Assembly: GCF_900116375.1 (NCBI RefSeq)
Contig: NZ_UETB01000005.1
Location: forward strand, 150,184 to 214,183
Source: Georgenia satyanarayanai
GTDB lineage: Bacteria > Actinomycetota > Actinomycetes > Actinomycetales > Actinomycetaceae
Length of the DNA: 64,000 nucleotides
Direction of reading: 5' to 3'
The notes below the pieces were generated by a model. It saw nothing but the letters and a program-made list of their open reading frames with translations. It was not told the origin of the DNA and made no database searches. Below are positions 38,420 through 47,414 of the stretch, piece by piece. Numbering within the stretch: position 1 is the stretch's first letter; each line of letters opens with the position of its first letter. The translations under genes and the position numbers were made by a program.

Positions 38420-38455
38420 CGTGCCGAAGGGGCGCACAGTGCGGTGGTGGGGTGC

Positions 38456-39619
38456 CTACGAGAGGAGCGCCTCGACGAAGTCCTCGGCGACGAAGGGGGC
38501 GAGGTCGTCAGCGCCCTCCCCCAGCCCCACGAGCTTGACCGGGACACCGAGCTCGCGCTGGACGGCGACGACGATCCCGCCCTTGGCGGTGCCGTCGAGC
38601 TTGGTGAGGACGATGCCGGTGACGTCGACGACCTCGGCGAAGACCTGGGCCTGGCGCAGGCCGTTCTGGCCGGTGGTCGCGTCCAGGACGAGGAGGACCT
38701 CGCTCACCGGCGCCTGCCGGGAGATGACGCGCTTGATCTTGCCGAGCTCACCCATGAGGTCGGCCTTGTTCTGCAGGCGCCCCGCGGTGTCGACGAGGAC
38801 GACGTCCGCGCCGGCGGTCCGTCCGGCCTGGACGGCGTCGAAGGCGACGGCGGCCGGGTCGGCGCCCTCACGGTCCGAGCGCACGGTGGTGACCCCCACG
38901 CGCTCGCCCCAGGTCTGCAGCTGGTCGGCGGCCGCGGCGCGGAAGGTGTCGGCGGCGCCGAGGACGACCTCGAGGTCTTCGGCGACGAGGACGCGGGCGA
39001 GCTTGCCCACCGTCGTCGTCTTGCCTGTCCCGTTGACGCCGACGACGAGGATCGTGGCCGGGTGCTGCTCGCCGTCGTCGCCCACGCCCTTGGTCGTGCG
39101 TAGCGAGCGGTCCATCGCGGGGTCGACGAGCTGGAGGAGCTCCTCGCGCAGGATCTCGCGCACCGAGGCGGCGTCCTTGGTGCCGAGGACCTGCACGCGG
39201 GTGCGCAGCCGGTCCATGAGCTCGGTCGTGGGGCCGATGCCGACGTCGGCGAGCAGGAGGGTCTCCTCGATCTCCTCCCAGTCCTCCTCGGTGAGCGACT
39301 CACGGGAGAGGATCGACAGCAGCGAGCGGCCGATGGCGCCCGAGCGGGACAGCCGCTCGCGCAGGCGCACCATCCGCCCGGCGACGGGCGCGGGCCGCTC
39401 GGCCTCGACGGCGGACGGCTCCTCGACGACGACGTCGGTGTCGTCCACGTCCGGAGGCAGGGTGTCGACCGGCGCGTCGGCGGTGGCGACAGGCGCGGCG
39501 GGCTGCTCGTCCGGCAGCGCGGGTGGACGACGGCGGCGCACGCCCGCGGTGAGGGCGGCGGTTCCGCCGGCGAGGACGACGAGGACGACGGCAAGGACTG
39601 CCCAGAGCTGATCGGTCAC
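38456..39619 (-). CDS. ftsY: SRP receptor FtsY
   Basis: The membrane receptor for SRP. The 387-residue protein begins with a hydrophobic segment (residues 2-25, TDQLWAVLAVVLVVLAGGTAALTAG), unusual compared with soluble E. coli FtsY but common in actinobacteria. An acidic linker and the N and G domains follow: GVNGTGKTTTVGKLA, AADTFRAAAADQL, VDTAGRLQNKADLM, TKLDGTAKGG and GLGEGADDLAPF. The GTG at 39619 puts the hydrophobic segment at the N-terminus. smc lies upstream with one small gene between. Confidence 0.95.
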   Translation of the reverse strand: MTDQLWAVLAVVLVVLAGGTAALTAGVRRRRPPALPDEQPAAPVATADAPVDTLPPDVDDTDVVVEEPSAVEAERPAPVAGRMVRLRERLSRSGAIGRSLLSILSRESLTEEDWEEIEETLLLADVGIGPTTELMDRLRTRVQVLGTKDAASVREILREELLQLVDPAMDRSLRTTKGVGDDGEQHPATILVVGVNGTGKTTTVGKLARVLVAEDLEVVLGAADTFRAAAADQLQTWGERVGVTTVRSDREGADPAAVAFDAVQAGRTAGADVVLVDTAGRLQNKADLMGELGKIKRVISRQAPVSEVLLVLDATTGQNGLRQAQVFAEVVDVTGIVLTKLDGTAKGGIVVAVQRELGVPVKLVGLGEGADDLAPFVAEDFVEALLS

Positions 39620-39701
39620 AACAGCCAAGTCTGGACCACGGGACGGTGGCAGGGCCACCGGGCGGGCGAGGCGGGGACCGGGGCCGCCCGCTGGGCCTGG
39701 G

Positions 39702-40028
39702 TCAGGCGGGCGCCTCGGCGGGGCGACCCTCGCCGCGGTCGGCGAGGACGGGGGCGTGCTCGCGGAAGTCACGCAGCCGCCCGGCGAGCTCCTCGGCGGA
39801 GGTGTAGGCGTTGCCCGGCTCGCTCATGAGGTACAGCGTGCCGAGCCCGCCGGCGTCCTCCTCGTCGACCTCGTCGGCCCACGTGAAGTCCTCGCGCCGC
39901 CAGGCGCGGACCGTGTCACGCAGCCACGTGCCCCAGCCCTCCTCGGGGCGCTGGGCCGTGAGGACGGCAACGAAGATCCCCGCGGCGCACAGCACCGCGA
40001 GCGTGGTCACCAGGATCGCCCCCGTCAT
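39702..40028 (-). CDS. Small single-pass membrane protein, unknown function
   Basis: A 108-residue protein between smc and ftsY. One transmembrane segment (residues 3-25, GAILVTTLAVLCAAGIFVAVLTA) is followed by a cytoplasm-like acidic region (WGTWLRDTVRAWRREDFTWADEVDEEDAG) and a helical end. A GATAAT -10-like hexamer lies six bases before the ATG at 40028, suggesting a leaderless transcript. I recognise no family. The composition is normal for the genome. Confidence 0.7.
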   Translation of the reverse strand: MTGAILVTTLAVLCAAGIFVAVLTAQRPEEGWGTWLRDTVRAWRREDFTWADEVDEEDAGGLGTLYLMSEPGNAYTSAEELAGRLRDFREHAPVLADRGEGRPAEAPA

Positions 40029-40034
40029 GGGCCC

Positions 40035-40040
40035 ATTATC
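40035..40040 (-). promoter_or_regulatory. -10 element for the small membrane protein gene
   Basis: GATAAT on the minus strand, six bases (GGGCCC) before the ATG at 40028. With initiation seven bases downstream the transcript would begin at the A of the start codon, a leaderless mRNA of the kind common in actinobacteria. No clear -35 is seen. Confidence 0.5.
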
Positions 40041-40084
40041 ACCCATGCAGGGGCGATTTGTGCTACCCCTTTCGCGGGCGTGCC

Positions 40085-43000
40085 TCAGACGCCCGCACGC
40101 TCCTCCTCGACCAGGCGCTGGCTGATGACGGTGGTGACGCCGTCACCGCGCATGGTGACGCCGTACAGGGCGTCGGCGACCTCCATCGTCCGCTTCTGGT
40201 GGGTGATGACGATGAGCTGGGAGTCCTCGCGCAGCTCGGTGAAGATCTCCAGGAGCCGGCCGAGGTTCGTGTCGTCCAGCGCCGCCTCGACCTCGTCCAT
40301 GACGTAGAACGGGCTGGGCCGGGCCTTGAAGATCGCCACGAGGAGGGCGACGGCCGTGAGGGAGCGTTCCCCGCCGGACAGGAGGGAGAGCCGCTTGACC
40401 TTCTTGCCGGCGGGCCGCGCCTCGATCTCGATGCCCGTGGTGAGCATGTCCTCGGGGTCGGTGAGGACGAGCCGGCCCTCGCCGCCGGGGAACAGCCGGG
40501 CGAAGACGTCGTCGAAGGCGGCGGCGGTGTCGGCGTAGGCCTCCGCGAAGACCCGCTCCACACGCTCGTCGATCTCCCGGACGATCTCCATGAGGTCGGC
40601 GCGGGACTTCTTGAGGTCGGCGAGCTGCTCGGTGAGGAACCGGTGCCGCTCGGCGAGCGCCGCGTGCTCCTCCAGGGCCAGCGGGTTGACCCTGCCGAGG
40701 CGCGCGAGGTCGCGTTCGGCGCGCTTGCGGCGCTTGTCCTGCTCCTCGCGGACGTAGGGGACGGGGTCGCGCGGCTCCTCCCCCTCGGGCACGACGACGG
40801 GCACCGGCTGGTGGGGCCCGTACTCCTCGACGAGCACCTCCGGGTCCAGGCCCAGCTCGCTCACCGAGCGCTCCTCGAGCTGGCTGATGCGCAGCCGCTG
40901 CTCGGTGCGGGCGACCTCGTCGCGGTGGACGGCGTCGGTGAGCCGGGCGAGCTCGGCGGTGGCCTCCTCGACCTCCCCGCGCACCTGGGCGATCTCACGC
41001 TCGCGGGCGCCGCGTGCCTCCTCGGCCTCCTCGCGGGCGTCCGCGGCGGCGGCGAGGGAGCGCTCGACGACGCCGAGCGCCTGCTCGGCACCGGCGCGCA
41101 CGAGTGCGGCGGTCTCGGCCTGCCGGGCGCGGCGCTGCTCGCGCTCGGCGGCCTTGCGGCGCGCCACACGCTCCGCCTCGGCCGCCCGCTCGAGGGAGGC
41201 GGCCCGGCCCGACAGTGCCCCGGCCCGCTCCTCGACGGTCCGCAGCGCCAGGCGCGCCTCGGTCTCGCGGGCGCGGGCCGCCCGGGCCTCCCCGGCAGCA
41301 CGGTCCCGCTCCGCCGTCGCCGCCGTGAGGTCCTCCTCGGTGCGCTCGGGCTCCTGCTGGGCGACCTCGAGGCGGGTGAGGAGCTCGGCGAGCTGGCGCT
41401 CGTGCTCCTCGCCCTTGGCGACGAGCTCGGCGATGGCGGGACGGAGGCGCTCGGCCTCGGCCTCCGCGGAGCGGGCGGCGGACCCGAGGCGGCCCAGCTG
41501 TTCGGCCACGCCGGCGAGCCTGGCGTCCGAGGCGTGCAGGGCGGCGAGGGTCGCGTCGACGGACTCCTGGGCACGGGAGACGCGGTCGCGGGCGGCGACG
41601 AGTCCGAACCGGGCCTGCTCGGCGCGGGCGGTCGCGGCGTCGGCCTCGGCCACCGCCTCCTCGTGGGCGGCGTGCAGCTCGAGGACGCTCGGGCCGGCGC
41701 TCGTGCCCCCGGCGGCCTTCGCCCGCGAGAGCACGTCGCCGTCGCGGGTGACGGCGACGACGTCGGCGGCCGCCACGGCGGCGCGTGCGGCGGCAAGGTC
41801 GTCGACGACGACGGCGCCGGCCAGGAGGGTGGCGACGGCACCGGAGAGCTCGCCGTCGGCGGTGACGACGTCGCGGGCCCAGCGCCCGCCGGCCGGGGCG
41901 GCGCCGTCGTCGTCCTGGCCGGGGGCGCCGGCGACGACGAGGCGCACCTGGCCGAGGTCCTCGTCGCGGGCGCGGCGGATGGCGTCGACGGCGACGTCGG
42001 TGGACTCGACGACCGCGGCGTCCGTGTGGGCCCCGAGGACGGCGGCAACGGCCGTCTCGTAGCCGTGCTCGACGCTCAGCGCGTCCGGGAGGGAGCCGCG
42101 CAGGCCGGCGAGCCGGTCGGCGGCCTCGAGGAGCGCGCCGGTGCCGTCCTTGCGGGCGAGGGAGAGCTCGAGGGTGTCGCGGCGGGTCTGCCAGGTGCGG
42201 CGCTCCCCCTCCGCGGTGCGCTCCTCCTCGAGGAGCGCGGCGAGGGCGGCCTCGGCGGCGTCGAGCTCCTCCAGGGCCTCCTCGTGGGCCTCGTCCAGGC
42301 CCTCCTCGCCCTCCTCCTCACCGGCGACCTGCTGCTCGAGCGCGGTGAATTCGGCCTGGGCGTGGCGGCTGCGCTCCTCGGCCTCGGCGAGGCCGGCGCG
42401 CAGGCGCCCGATCTCCGCCTGGGCGGCCTCGGCGGCGCTGCGGCGGGCAGCGACCTGGCCGGTGAGCCGGGCGAGCCCCTCGCGGCGGTCGGCCACACCG
42501 CGGTGGACGGCGGCCAGGGCCCGCTCGGCCTCCCGCTCGGCCTCCTCCAGGCGGGTGCGCTCGGCCACGACGGCGTCGCGGGCTGCGCGGGCGGTCTCGA
42601 CCTCTGCGGCGAGGGCCTGCTCCTCCTCGCGGGCGCGGGCGGCGCGGGCGTCGAGCTCCTCGGGGTCGGTGCCGCGGTGCTCCTGGGTGGGGGCGCCGAG
42701 CAGGCGGGTGCGCTCGGCGGCCAGCGAGTGCAGGCCGCGCAGCCGCTCACGCAGCCCGGACAGGGAGTGCCAGGTGTCCGTCGCCTCCCGCAGGAGCGGT
42801 GCGGCGGCCGCGGCCTGCGCCTCCAGGGCGGCGAGCCTGCTGCGGGCGGAGTCGGCGGCGGCCTCGACGGCGGTGCGCCGCTCCCGCAGGGCGGTCTCGT
42901 CGGCGACCTCCCGCTGGAGGGTCGCGGTGAGCTGGACGAGGTCGTCGGCCAGCAGCCGGGCCCTGGAGTCGCGCAGGTCGGCCTGGATGACCTGGGCGCG

Positions 43001-43639
43001 GCGGGCGACGTCGGCCTGCTTGGCGAGCGGGCCGAGCTGGCGGCGGATCTCGGTGGACAGGTCGGTGACGCGGTCGACGTTGGCGCGCATCGCCTCGAGC
43101 TTGCGCAGCGCCTTCTCCTTGCGGCGGCGGTGCTTGAGGACGCCGGCGGCCTCCTCGATGAAGCCGCGGCGCTCCTCGGGGCCGGCGGACAGGACGGCGT
43201 CGAGCTGCCCCTGCCCGACGATGACGTGCATCTCCCGGCCCATGCCGGTGTCGGAGAGGAGCTCCTGGATGTCGAGGAGCCGGCAGGACTCGCCGTTGAT
43301 CGCGTACTCCGAGCCGCCGCCCCGGAAGAGGGTGCGCGAGATCGTCACCTCGGAGTAGTCGATGGGCAGCAGCCCGTCGGAGTTGTCGATCGTGAGGGAG
43401 ACCTCGGCCCGGCCGAGCGGTGCGCGCGAGGAGGTGCCGGCGAAGATAACGTCGGACATCGAGCCGCCGCGCAGGGACTTGGCGCCCTGCTCCCCCATCA
43501 CCCAGGACAGGGCGTCGACGACGTTGGACTTGCCCGAGCCGTTGGGACCCACCACGCAGGTGATCCCCGGCTCCAGGTGGAGGGTCGTCGCCGACGCGAA
43601 GGACTTGAACCCCCGCAGCGTCAGCGTCTTGAGATGCAC
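40085..43639 (-). CDS. smc: Chromosome segregation SMC protein
   Basis: The 1184-residue SMC ATPase that compacts and segregates chromosomes with ScpA/ScpB. The N-terminal head starts MHLKTLTLRGFKSF with Walker A GPNGSGKSN (about residues 32-40). Two long coiled coils flank a hinge at about residues 500-640 (DALSVEHGYETAVAAVLGAHTDA). The C-terminal head has the signature LSLLSGGERSLTAVAL and Walker B FYVMDEVEAALDD. Length and architecture are normal. ScpA/B are not in the window. The head of the gene is followed upstream by the perfect repeat hairpin at 43.7 kb. Confidence 0.97.
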   Translation of the reverse strand: MHLKTLTLRGFKSFASATTLHLEPGITCVVGPNGSGKSNVVDALSWVMGEQGAKSLRGGSMSDVIFAGTSSRAPLGRAEVSLTIDNSDGLLPIDYSEVTISRTLFRGGGSEYAINGESCRLLDIQELLSDTGMGREMHVIVGQGQLDAVLSAGPEERRGFIEEAAGVLKHRRRKEKALRKLEAMRANVDRVTDLSTEIRRQLGPLAKQADVARRAQVIQADLRDSRARLLADDLVQLTATLQREVADETALRERRTAVEAAADSARSRLAALEAQAAAAAPLLREATDTWHSLSGLRERLRGLHSLAAERTRLLGAPTQEHRGTDPEELDARAARAREEEQALAAEVETARAARDAVVAERTRLEEAEREAERALAAVHRGVADRREGLARLTGQVAARRSAAEAAQAEIGRLRAGLAEAEERSRHAQAEFTALEQQVAGEEEGEEGLDEAHEEALEELDAAEAALAALLEEERTAEGERRTWQTRRDTLELSLARKDGTGALLEAADRLAGLRGSLPDALSVEHGYETAVAAVLGAHTDAAVVESTDVAVDAIRRARDEDLGQVRLVVAGAPGQDDDGAAPAGGRWARDVVTADGELSGAVATLLAGAVVVDDLAAARAAVAAADVVAVTRDGDVLSRAKAAGGTSAGPSVLELHAAHEEAVAEADAATARAEQARFGLVAARDRVSRAQESVDATLAALHASDARLAGVAEQLGRLGSAARSAEAEAERLRPAIAELVAKGEEHERQLAELLTRLEVAQQEPERTEEDLTAATAERDRAAGEARAARARETEARLALRTVEERAGALSGRAASLERAAEAERVARRKAAEREQRRARQAETAALVRAGAEQALGVVERSLAAAADAREEAEEARGAREREIAQVRGEVEEATAELARLTDAVHRDEVARTEQRLRISQLEERSVSELGLDPEVLVEEYGPHQPVPVVVPEGEEPRDPVPYVREEQDKRRKRAERDLARLGRVNPLALEEHAALAERHRFLTEQLADLKKSRADLMEIVREIDERVERVFAEAYADTAAAFDDVFARLFPGGEGRLVLTDPEDMLTTGIEIEARPAGKKVKRLSLLSGGERSLTAVALLVAIFKARPSPFYVMDEVEAALDDTNLGRLLEIFTELREDSQLIVITHQKRTMEVADALYGVTMRGDGVTTVISQRLVEEERAGV

Positions 43640-43678
43640 GGCTGCAGCCTAACGGCCCGCGCCCCCACCCCCCATGAC

Positions 43679-43720
43679 GCCGAGAGCTGAGATGTTCCGG
43701 GGAACATCTCAGCTCTCGGC
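43679..43720. repeat. Intergenic repeat cluster D: perfect inverted pair between ndk and smc
   Basis: A 20-bp arm (GCCGAGAGCTGAGATGTTCC), a 2-nt centre, and the exact complement. The outer 12 bases equal the core of clusters A to C, but the inner half (GATGTTCC) differs from GACTTGTTAC. This is the only copy arranged as a perfect hairpin. It begins 10 bp downstream of the ndk stop on the minus strand and could terminate ndk. Confidence 0.9.
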
Positions 43721-43730
43721 GGAAGACGAG

Positions 43731-44153
43731 TCAGAGAGCCGGGAACCAGAGGGCGATCTCGCGCTGGGCCGACTCCTCGGAGTCGGAGCCGTGGACGAGG
43801 TTCTGGATCACCTGGGTGTCCCAGGCGCGGGCGAGGTCGCCGCGGATGGTGCCGGGGGCCGCCGTCGTCGGCTCGGTGGTACCGGCGAGGGAGCGGAAGC
43901 CCTCGATGACGCGGTTGCCCTCGACGACGGCGGCGACGAGCGGGCCGGAGCCCATGAACTCGAGGAGCGGCTCGAAGTGCGGGCGCCCACGGTGCTCGGC
44001 GTAGTGCTCGCCGAGGAGCTCGGCGTCGGCGCTGCGCATCTCGAGGGCGACGATGCGGTAGCCCTTGGCCTCGATGCGGCGCAGGACCTCCCCGACGAGG
44101 GAGCGCTGGACGCCGTCGGGCTTGATGAGGACGAGGGTGCGTTCGGTAGTCAC
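43731..44153 (-). CDS. ndk: Nucleoside-diphosphate kinase
   Basis: NDK equilibrates nucleoside di- and triphosphates. The 140-residue protein has the start [28 protein letters not shown], the [21 protein letters not shown] core, and the catalytic His in [12 protein letters not shown]. It follows the DUF4233 gene by 10 bp, the usual folC-DUF4233-ndk order, here separated from folC by about 5 kb of inserted metabolic genes. Confidence 0.97.
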   Translation of the reverse strand: MTTERTLVLIKPDGVQRSLVGEVLRRIEAKGYRIVALEMRSADAELLGEHYAEHRGRPHFEPLLEFMGSGPLVAAVVEGNRVIEGFRSLAGTTEPTTAAPGTIRGDLARAWDTQVIQNLVHGSDSEESAQREIALWFPAL

Positions 44154-44163
44154 GCGACCGACC

Positions 44164-44574
44164 CTACCCGGCCGCTGCGGCGTCCCCCGCGCCGTGGCGC
44201 TGCTCGTACTCGCGCTCGGCGTCCTCGCGCACGACGCGCTCCGCGTCGATCTGCCCGCCGACGCGCAGCGACACGAGCCACAGCACCGCGAAGATGCCGC
44301 CGACGGCGAACATCATCGGCACAACGAGGCCGGTGGCGATGAGCGCGACCTGGAGCACCGAGCCGAGCACGTACCCGACCGTCCCCCGCCGCACGAGCGC
44401 GCCGGCCACGACCGACCACAGCGCGAGCACCGCTCCGCCGAGGACGATCTCGCGGACCGGCGCCAGCCGCAGGCCGTAGGCGACGAGGCCGGCGAAGAGG
44501 ACGACCATCGCCTCGCTGAGGAGGAGGGTCGCGGTGAACAGCGCCCGGGCGCTGCGCCTGGGGCGGCGGCTCAC
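44164..44574 (-). CDS. DUF4233 membrane protein
   Basis: A 136-residue protein with three to four transmembrane segments (for example [23 protein letters not shown] and [21 protein letters not shown]). It matches the DUF4233 family in length, topology and position before ndk. A charged C-terminal tail of about 25 residues ends it. It starts with GTG at 44574, overlapping the HAD gene stop by four bases. The function is unknown. Confidence 0.85.
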   Translation of the reverse strand: MSRRPRRSARALFTATLLLSEAMVVLFAGLVAYGLRLAPVREIVLGGAVLALWSVVAGALVRRGTVGYVLGSVLQVALIATGLVVPMMFAVGGIFAVLWLVSLRVGGQIDAERVVREDAEREYEQRHGAGDAAAAG

Positions 44575-45377
44575 TGCTCCGCCTGCTGGCCGTACTCGGC
44601 CACGAGCGGGATGACGTCGGCGATGGAGTCGACCACCCGGCTGGGCACGTAGGGGAAGCGGTCGACCTGCTCGGGGCGGGTGGAGCCGGACAGGACGAGG
44701 ATGGTGCGCATGCCGGCCTCGAGGCCGGAGATGACGTCGGTGTCCATCCGGTCCCCGATCATCACGGTGGACTCGGAGTGGGCGTCGATCCGGTTGAGCG
44801 CGCTGCGCATCATGAGCGGGTTGGGCTTGCCGACGAAGTAGGGCTCGACGCCGGTGGCCCGGGTGATGAGGGCGGCCACCGCTCCCGTGGCCGGCAGCGT
44901 GCCCTCCTGGGAGGGGCCGGAGGGGTCGGGGTTGGTCGCGATGAACCGGGCGCCGGCCTCGATGAGCCGGATCGCGCGGGTGATCGCCTCGAAGGAGTAG
45001 GTGCGGGTCTCCCCGAGGACGACGTAGTCGGGGTCGGTGTCGGTCATCGTGTAGCCGATGTCGTGCAGCGCGGTGGTGAGCCCCGCCTCGCCGACGACGT
45101 AGGCGCTGCCGCCGCGGCGCTGGCCGTCGAGGAACTGCGCGGCGGCCATCGCCGAGGTCCAGATCGCGTCCTCGGGGATGTCGATGCCGCCGGCGCGCAG
45201 CCGCGCCCGCAGGTCGCGCGGGGTGAAGATCGAGTTGTTCGTCAGGACGAGGAAGCGCCGCCCGGAGTCGATGAGGGTCTGGATGAACTCGGCGGCCCCG
45301 GGGATGGCCTGCTGCTCGTGGACGAGCACGCCGTCCATGTCGGTCAACCAGCTCTCGACGGGCTTCATCTCGCTCAT
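44571..45377 (-). CDS. HAD-IIA family phosphatase (NagD-like)
   Basis: A 268-residue HAD hydrolase. Motif I is [11 protein letters not shown], motif [12 protein letters not shown], the C2A cap lies in the middle, and motifs III and IV are [14 protein letters not shown] and [12 protein letters not shown]. The NagD group dephosphorylates nucleotides or sugar phosphates; some actinobacterial members are called TIGR01457-like but the substrate is uncertain. It lies downstream of the MBL/mscR pair by 36 bp and overlaps the DUF4233 gene. Confidence 0.88.
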   Translation of the reverse strand: MSEMKPVESWLTDMDGVLVHEQQAIPGAAEFIQTLIDSGRRFLVLTNNSIFTPRDLRARLRAGGIDIPEDAIWTSAMAAAQFLDGQRRGGSAYVVGEAGLTTALHDIGYTMTDTDPDYVVLGETRTYSFEAITRAIRLIEAGARFIATNPDPSGPSQEGTLPATGAVAALITRATGVEPYFVGKPNPLMMRSALNRIDAHSESTVMIGDRMDTDVISGLEAGMRTILVLSGSTRPEQVDRFPYVPSRVVDSIADVIPLVAEYGQQAEQ

Positions 45378-45413
45378 GGCCCCTATCGTGCCCTACGTGC
45401 CGCGCCGGCAGCC

Positions 45414-46082
45414 TCAGTGGCCGCGGTCGACCCACTCCTGCAGGTGCGGCTTCTCGGCGCCCACCGACGTCGCGTCCCCGTGGCCAGTGAGCACCTCGGT
45501 GGACCCGGGCAGGGTGAGGATCCGCTCGCGGATCGACTCGATGATCGTGGGGAAGTCGGAGTAGGAGCGACCGGTCGCGCCCGGGCCACCGCTGAAGAGC
45601 GTGTCCCCGGAGAAGAGCACGCCGCCCTCCCCCAGGTCCGGTGCGTGGAAGCACGTCGAGCCGGGCGAGTGGCCGGGGGTGTGCAGGGCGGTCAGCGTGA
45701 CGCCGGCGACGGTGGTCTCCTTCCCGTCGACGATCTCCTCGTCCGCCGTCGTGCCGGGGTACACCTGCTCCCACAGCATGGTGTCGGCCGGGTTGAGGTG
45801 GACCGGAGCGCCCACCTGGGCGGCGACGTCGCGCACGGCCCGGATGTGGTCGTCGTGCCCGTGGGTGAGCAGGACGGCGACGACACGCCGGCCGGCGACC
45901 GCCTCGACGACGGCGGCCGCATCGTGGGCGGGGTCGATGACGACGCACTCGGCGTCGTCGCCCACGATCCACACGTTGTTGTCGACGTCCCAGGTCCCGC
46001 CGTCCAGGGAGAACGTCCCGCTCGTCACGAGGTTCTCGACGCGGACGCGGCCGGTGCTGTCGGTGCGCACGGGGGTGGTCAT
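45414..46082 (-). CDS. MBL-fold hydrolase, candidate S-formylmycothiol hydrolase
   Basis: A 222-residue metallo-beta-lactamase-fold hydrolase with the zinc motif LLTHGHDDHIRAV, later His/Asp ligands in LHTPGHSPGSTCF and LFSGDTLFSGGPG, and VLTGHGDATSVG. It resembles glyoxalase II-type enzymes. It lies directly after mscR, and in mycobacteria an MBL hydrolase next to mscR hydrolyses S-formylmycothiol, so that role is inferred from position. The gap to mscR contains repeat cluster E. Confidence 0.82.
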   Translation of the reverse strand: MTTPVRTDSTGRVRVENLVTSGTFSLDGGTWDVDNNVWIVGDDAECVVIDPAHDAAAVVEAVAGRRVVAVLLTHGHDDHIRAVRDVAAQVGAPVHLNPADTMLWEQVYPGTTADEEIVDGKETTVAGVTLTALHTPGHSPGSTCFHAPDLGEGGVLFSGDTLFSGGPGATGRSYSDFPTIIESIRERILTLPGSTEVLTGHGDATSVGAEKPHLQEWVDRGH

Positions 46083-46113
46083 CGGGTGGCTCCCATCGGG
46101 TCGGTGACGGCCG

Positions 46114-46177
46114 GTAACAAGTCAGCTGTCGGCGCTAGGGGGAAGGCTGTCGGCGGTAAGTGCGCTGTCGGCGGTAA
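46114..46177. repeat. Intergenic repeat cluster E: one full and two partial copies
   Basis: One near-full copy, GTAACAAGTCAGCTGTCGGC (46114-46133), and two truncated copies containing GCTGTCGGC (46146-46154 and 46164-46172), separated by G-rich DNA. Lies between the mscR stop and the MBL start. A GCTGTCGGC variant replaces GCTCTCGGC here. Confidence 0.8.
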
Positions 46178-46196
46178 GGGGGGGGGTGGGGGCGGG

Positions 46197-47306
46197 TCAG
46201 GAGGCGGGGGGATCGTTGATCTCGACGACGGAGCGCAGCACCTTGCCCGCGCTCATCTTGTCGAAGGCGGGCTCGACATCGTCGATGCCGATGCGCTCGG
46301 TGACGAAGCCGTCGAGGTCGAGGCGGCCCAGGCGGTACTGCTCCACGAGCATGGGGAAGTCGCGCGAGGGCAGCGTGTCGCCGTACCACGCGGACTTGAT
46401 CGCCCCGCCGCGCCCGAAGACCTGGTCCAGCGGGATCTCCCACGTGGTGCCCGGGTCGGGCACGCCGACGAGGACGACGCGGCCGGCGAGGTCACGTGCC
46501 TCGAAGGCCTGGGCGAAGGTGGCGGCGACCCCGACGGCGTCGACGACGACGTCCGCGCCGAACCCGCCGGTGAGCTCCCGGATCGCCTCGACCGGGTCCT
46601 GCTCGCGGGAGTTGACGGTGTGGGTGGCGCCGAAGCGGCGGGCGGTGGCGAGCTTCTCGTCGTCGAGGTCGACGGCGATGATCGTCGTCGCCCCGGCGAG
46701 CACGGCCCCGGCGACCGCGGCCGTGCCGACCCCGCCGCAGCCGATGACGGCCACGGACTCCCCGCGCTGGACCGCACCGGTGTTGAGGACGGCGCCGATC
46801 CCCGCCATGACGCCGCAGCCGAGCAGGCCGAGGGCGGCGTACTGCTCGGGGCCGATGTCGCCCTCGATCCTCGTGCACTGGCCGGCGGCGACGAGCGTCT
46901 TCTCGGCGAAGGCACCGATGCCGAGCGCCGGGGTGAGCTCGGTGCCGTCCTGCAGGGTCATCTTCTGCCGCGCGTTGTGGGTGGCGAAGCAGTACCAGGG
47001 CTGGCCCTTGCGGCACGCGCGGCACTGCCCGCACACGGCGCGCCAGTTGAGGATGACGCGGTCCCCGACGGCGATCTCGGTGACCCCCTCACCGACGGCG
47101 GACACGACGCCGGAGGCCTCGTGCCCGAGGAGGAAGGGGAAGTCGTCGCTGACGCCGCCGACCTTGTAGTGGAGGTCCGTCTGGCACACCCCGCACGTGA
47201 TGACGTCGACGAGCGCCTCCCCCGGTCCGGGGTCGGGGACGAGGATGGTCTCCACGGTGGCGGGGGCGTCCTTCGCCGTGACGACGACGGCCTTGACCTC
47301 ATGCAT
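46197..47306 (-). CDS. mscR: S-(hydroxymethyl)mycothiol dehydrogenase
   Basis: A 369-residue zinc alcohol dehydrogenase of the MscR/AdhE2 type, the mycothiol-dependent counterpart of class III alcohol dehydrogenase. It oxidises the formaldehyde-mycothiol adduct and reduces S-nitrosomycothiol. Seen: the catalytic zinc region [15 protein letters not shown] and GHEASG, the structural zinc cysteines [15 protein letters not shown], and the Rossmann motif [15 protein letters not shown]. An MBL hydrolase follows as the likely next step. Its ATG at 47306 starts MHEVKAVV. This implies mycothiol, an actinobacterial thiol. Confidence 0.92.
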   Translation of the reverse strand: MHEVKAVVVTAKDAPATVETILVPDPGPGEALVDVITCGVCQTDLHYKVGGVSDDFPFLLGHEASGVVSAVGEGVTEIAVGDRVILNWRAVCGQCRACRKGQPWYCFATHNARQKMTLQDGTELTPALGIGAFAEKTLVAAGQCTRIEGDIGPEQYAALGLLGCGVMAGIGAVLNTGAVQRGESVAVIGCGGVGTAAVAGAVLAGATTIIAVDLDDEKLATARRFGATHTVNSREQDPVEAIRELTGGFGADVVVDAVGVAATFAQAFEARDLAGRVVLVGVPDPGTTWEIPLDQVFGRGGAIKSAWYGDTLPSRDFPMLVEQYRLGRLDLDGFVTERIGIDDVEPAFDKMSAGKVLRSVVEINDPPAS

Positions 47307-47414
47307 CGGGTGAGTTCCCTTCGGGCGACGGTGCGGTCGGGGCGAGCGCTACCGCCACCATAACCACGTCGCGGCCGCCGGGCCGGGTGGTCGGTCCGGC
47401 CGCCACGGGCGGCG

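Noticed and set aside
40058..43690. A 1210-codon plus-strand frame opposite smc
   Set aside because: Leu/Gly/Ala-rich antisense of SMC coiled coil; no domain and no ribosome binding site.
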